A stretch of DNA of 33,982 nucleotides from Lishizhenia sp033720595 (GTDB taxonomy: Bacteria; Bacteroidota; Bacteroidia; Flavobacteriales_D; Crocinitomicaceae), in the NCBI RefSeq assembly GCF_033720595.1, contig NZ_JAWWCF010000005.1:1-33982 (forward strand), read 5' to 3'. Both the position numbers and the translations under genes were made by a program. Below, piece after piece: positions 31,444-33,982 of this stretch (within the stretch, counting starts at the first letter, position 1; each line of letters opens with the position of its first letter). The notes under the pieces were generated by a model. It made no database searches and was not told the DNA's origin. It saw only the letters and a program-made list of their open reading frames with translations.

Positions 31444-33672
31444 TCACTCCTCCTCCACTATCCCAACTAAAATCAAACGCATAGGTTTATCAGCTCCTTT
31501 GGTATACACATAAACAGATTGCACCAAACGTCCTTTATAATGTGTAGTATCCAGACTTACTGGAAGCTCTATTTTTTGACCGGGTTGCAGGATACTGTCG
31601 CTTAATTCAGCCACAACGCAATGACATGGCAATTGTAAACTATCTATATACAAAGGCTTATTTCCCGTATTCTCTAAAATGAATGTTTTATGAATGATTT
31701 CTCCTTCTGTAATCGTATCAAATTGATAAATTGGATCTTTCACTTCGAGTTGCGCCTCTTTTTCTAGTGTATCTAAGAACACACTTTGAACCTCAATTTT
31801 ACGTTCAATGGCGGCAGCCCGAGAATAGATAGAGTTCTTCTTATCATTCGGATTATCACTCGTAAGCGTATTGGCTGTATATTCTCCAAAAGGCACTTCT
31901 TCTATGCTTAAATTTCCATCTTCGAAATGCTTTTTGAACTCACCGTTCCCATATTCTTCCAAATAATTCTTCAGAGAAGCTATCCTACGTTTAGTAAGGT
32001 TTACATTATAATCAGATTTGGCTAACGGACTGGCAAAACCTTTTACTGTTAACTTAATTTTACGGCCTTTGTTCAACTCTTCCAGTAATAGATCACGGAA
32101 AACTTCCAAATCCTTCACCCCTTGCTCTACATATTCGATAAAGAAATCTTCTATATCGTCCTTGGCATCTTGTGCAGCTTCGCCACTTAGCCCCGCGCTG
32201 TATTCCTTTTTATATCTATCTAGCATGGCCATGTAATCCTTATAGCTATCGATATAATTTACCCTTGTTGTTGTATCTATAGATCGAGGATCAGGAATAT
32301 CATTATGGAAATATAAGGTAATGGGCAAACGTTTATTCAATTCCTCTAAAGACTCCTCAGGTGTTAATTCCTCTTCTTCTTGTGGAAGTCTATACATTAC
32401 AAATACATCCGAACAACAGGTTGGATTTTTACTGTATAAAACTCCCAAACGATTCGAACTTACATAGGCACTATCTCCTGCTTGGAAATAATAAAGATCA
32501 TTGGCGGGACTGTTTATAGGAGCTCCCATGTTCATTGTTTCTCCCCAACCATTATTGTAATCGGCATAAAACACATCGTAACCGCCAAAACCTTCGTCCC
32601 AAGAATTACTGAAGTACAAACGTTGTTTATCTCCATCCCAATAAGGACTTAAATCATTATCTGCTGTATTTATACTCCTCGCATTTCGAGGTTTTTTATA
32701 TTGATTGCCGTCTTCAATAAAGCTGTACCAAATATCCAATCCACCTTTTCCTTTGTCTCTATCACTAACAAAGAATAACACCTCGTCACCTTCCCATTCC
32801 CCTATAAAAGGCATCGTTGTATTCGCATGGGTTTCATTAATAATCTCTCCCAAAGTATCTATATCCGAAAACTTACCCTTTTGTGTATATGCCACCAATA
32901 TTTTACACTGATAATTTGCACCATTGGCCTTGCACGCCGAAAAATAAAAGCGTTTCCCATCTAAACTAAAGCTTCCGTTCCCCGTGTTATAAGCTTCCAA
33001 GGCGAGATCTTCAATTCGTTCACCGTCTTTAAGCCCCTCACCTAGATTTGATCTGTATATCTGGGTAGAATAACTGTCTGCATAAACTTCTTCTTGTGCT
33101 GAAATTGAATCTGCTCGCAAAGAGCTGAAGTACAACTGATTTTCATATATACGATGCCCAAACTCCGCATTCTTTGTATTTACACCTTCCGGCAAAGCTT
33201 CAAAAATTAATGTAGAAGTATCTGCAATCGCATTTTTTGCCCATAAACAAGATTTAAATTCTTGTCTGGCTTTAGCATAGATGTATTTATTCTTAGAACC
33301 CCTATACTTTTTCTTGGCCAACTTAAAGGTCTCCAAAGCTTCAGCGTATTTACCATTTTGCTTTTGCATCAAACCTAAATAGAGCAAGCTTTCTTCGTAG
33401 ATTTCAGTCTCTTCCCTTTCATACACTTTGGCATAATAATACTCCGCCTTTCTGTAATCTTTAAAAGCGCGTAAAGCCTGCGCATACTTCCAATAAATAT
33501 CCACGCTGGTAGAATCTATCTTCATGGCCTTTTGATAGTAACTAAGCGCATACACATAATCTCCTTCAGCCACTTTTTGATCGGCGAACGCTACATTTTT
33601 TTGATACTCTTTTTGTCCGAAACTCAAAAAGGAAAATATGCTAATCAAGAAAATTATATGAAGTCTGGACAT
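31444..33672 (-). CDS. Surface/secretion-linked protein: TPR, PD40, OmpA-like and DUF1573 domains
   Basis: A 742-residue exported protein. A signal peptide (1-19, ending LSFG) precedes TPR repeats at about 20-125 (VAEGDYVYALSYYQKAMKI). A beta-propeller of PD40/WD40-like repeats lies at about 170-400 (SFSLDGKRFYFSACK, LSPYWDGDKQRLYFSN, ADYNNGWGE). An OmpA-like region is at about 505-620 (IKLTVKGFASPLAKSDYNVNLTKRR), expected to bind peptidoglycan. A DUF1573 domain ends it (about 635-742, FILENTGNKPLYIDSLQLPCHC, quoted by its ends). The first three domains match the PorE-type partners of PorP/SprF in type IX secretion. DUF1573 at the end is unusual. The gene overlaps the PorP gene by 19 bases, so the two are coupled. 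Confidence 0.87.
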   Translation of the reverse strand: MSRLHIIFLISIFSFLSFGQKEYQKNVAFADQKVAEGDYVYALSYYQKAMKIDSTSVDIYWKYAQALRAFKDYRKAEYYYAKVYEREETEIYEESLLYLGLMQKQNGKYAEALETFKLAKKKYRGSKNKYIYAKARQEFKSCLWAKNAIADTSTLIFEALPEGVNTKNAEFGHRIYENQLYFSSLRADSISAQEEVYADSYSTQIYRSNLGEGLKDGERIEDLALEAYNTGNGSFSLDGKRFYFSACKANGANYQCKILVAYTQKGKFSDIDTLGEIINETHANTTMPFIGEWEGDEVLFFVSDRDKGKGGLDIWYSFIEDGNQYKKPRNARSINTADNDLSPYWDGDKQRLYFSNSWDEGFGGYDVFYADYNNGWGETMNMGAPINSPANDLYYFQAGDSAYVSSNRLGVLYSKNPTCCSDVFVMYRLPQEEEELTPEESLEELNKRLPITLYFHNDIPDPRSIDTTTRVNYIDSYKDYMAMLDRYKKEYSAGLSGEAAQDAKDDIEDFFIEYVEQGVKDLEVFRDLLLEELNKGRKIKLTVKGFASPLAKSDYNVNLTKRRIASLKNYLEEYGNGEFKKHFEDGNLSIEEVPFGEYTANTLTSDNPNDKKNSIYSRAAAIERKIEVQSVFLDTLEKEAQLEVKDPIYQFDTITEGEIIHKTFILENTGNKPLYIDSLQLPCHCVVAELSDSILQPGQKIELPVSLDTTHYKGRLVQSVYVYTKGADKPMRLILVGIVEEE

Positions 33673-33982
33673 ACTCTATGTTTAATGTTTTTAGGTTTGA
33701 ATCGGGTAAGGATGTAACGAAAACTCAATTCCAAACCACCGCGGGCATTACTCGCCGGAACCAATTGAGAAACATTAATATCGTAGCTAATTCCCGCCCA
33801 GATATTTTGCCAATCCATTCCTAAAACTAAGTACATTGCATCTCTATTTCTCAAGTACAATCCGCCGTACAACGCCTTATAATTTCCGTTTCTATTTTCT
33901 AAATAGTATTTGGCTTGGGCTCCAAAGATGAGTTCTTTGTACTTTCCTTGCGCATTAAATTGCAGGGAAGGAAGAATATCCC
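33654..33982 (-). CDS. PorP/SprF family outer-membrane protein, C-terminal part
   Basis: A partial gene running in from the right edge. The visible 109 codons form the C-terminus of a beta-barrel of the PorP/SprF family: PSLQFNAQGKYKELIFGAQAKYY, then LYGGLYLRNRDAMYLVLGMDWQN, and the signature WAGISYDINVSQLVPASNARGGLELSFRYI (each seen around those residues). Such proteins sit in the outer membrane with gliding or type IX secretion machinery and pair with OmpA-like partners encoded beside them, as here. The stop lies 19 bases inside the next gene. The N-terminal part, including the signal peptide, is outside the window. Confidence 0.88.
   Translation of the reverse strand, partial: DILPSLQFNAQGKYKELIFGAQAKYYLENRNGNYKALYGGLYLRNRDAMYLVLGMDWQNIWAGISYDINVSQLVPASNARGGLELSFRYILTRFKPKNIKHRVCPDFI

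Overview
The window is AT-rich and looks like chromosome from a member of the Bacteroidota, most likely the order Flavobacteriales. The basis is a PorP/SprF-family protein next to a TPR/PD40/OmpA-like protein (type IX secretion and gliding type), promoters of the Bacteroidota form TTG-N17-23-TAnnTTTG, few Shine-Dalgarno sequences, and many lipoproteins with a short signal and Cys. No phage, insertion sequence, CRISPR array, rRNA or tRNA was seen. The content is mostly core housekeeping, so the more unusual signals lie between genes. The family-level placement is inference.

Layout. 1-3498 (+): the tail of an unidentified gene, a secreted GH20 beta-hexosaminidase, CutC and a small membrane protein, then a pair of REP-like palindromes. 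3655-8127 (+): asnS, then an rpoN / seven-helix membrane protein / M48 lipoprotein operon closed by a strong terminator. 8220-8969 (+): a metal-dependent cyclase-family hydrolase. 9034-13878 (+): rimP-nusA-infB, with a hairpin plus T-run just before rimP, a second promoter and leader before infB, and a strong UUCG-loop terminator at the end. 13965-16324 (+): a coiled-coil lipoprotein and a secreted TPR protein, converging on a small lipoprotein gene (-). 16870-17559 (+): msrA as a lipoprotein. 17615-19514 (-): panD, a flippase-like membrane protein and rfaE2, sharing a bidirectional terminator with msrA. 19720-20118 (-): a small membrane protein. 20366-21464 (+): a DUF4286 protein and rsmA, preceded by an unexplained, relatively GC-rich 150-base stretch. 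21533-22474 (-): a SerA-like dehydrogenase. 22950-27558 (+): an RND/MMPL exporter, rmlA and a polyprenyl diphosphate synthase, as one promoter-to-terminator unit. 27796-29746 (-): a TetR regulator and an AarF/UbiB-type kinase. 29994-31211 (+): a family-4-like glycosyltransferase. 31444-33982 (-): a PorP/SprF protein (cut by the window end) overlapping a TPR-PD40-OmpA-DUF1573 protein.

Functional themes are translation and transcription (asnS, rpoN, rimP-nusA-infB, rsmA), envelope building (rfaE2, rmlA, polyprenyl synthase, MMPL exporter, glycosyltransferase, flippase-like protein) and surface or secretion functions (PorP and its OmpA partner, secreted hexosaminidase).

The best unexplained signals are four intergenic stretches built on a degenerate 8-base period, the rimP leader hairpin, the REP-like pair before asnS, a dispersed-repeat-like inverted repeat near 27.7 kb, and the stretch upstream of DUF4286. 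I did not find a clear new multi-gene system. The closest candidate is the PorP-linked protein ending in DUF1573.
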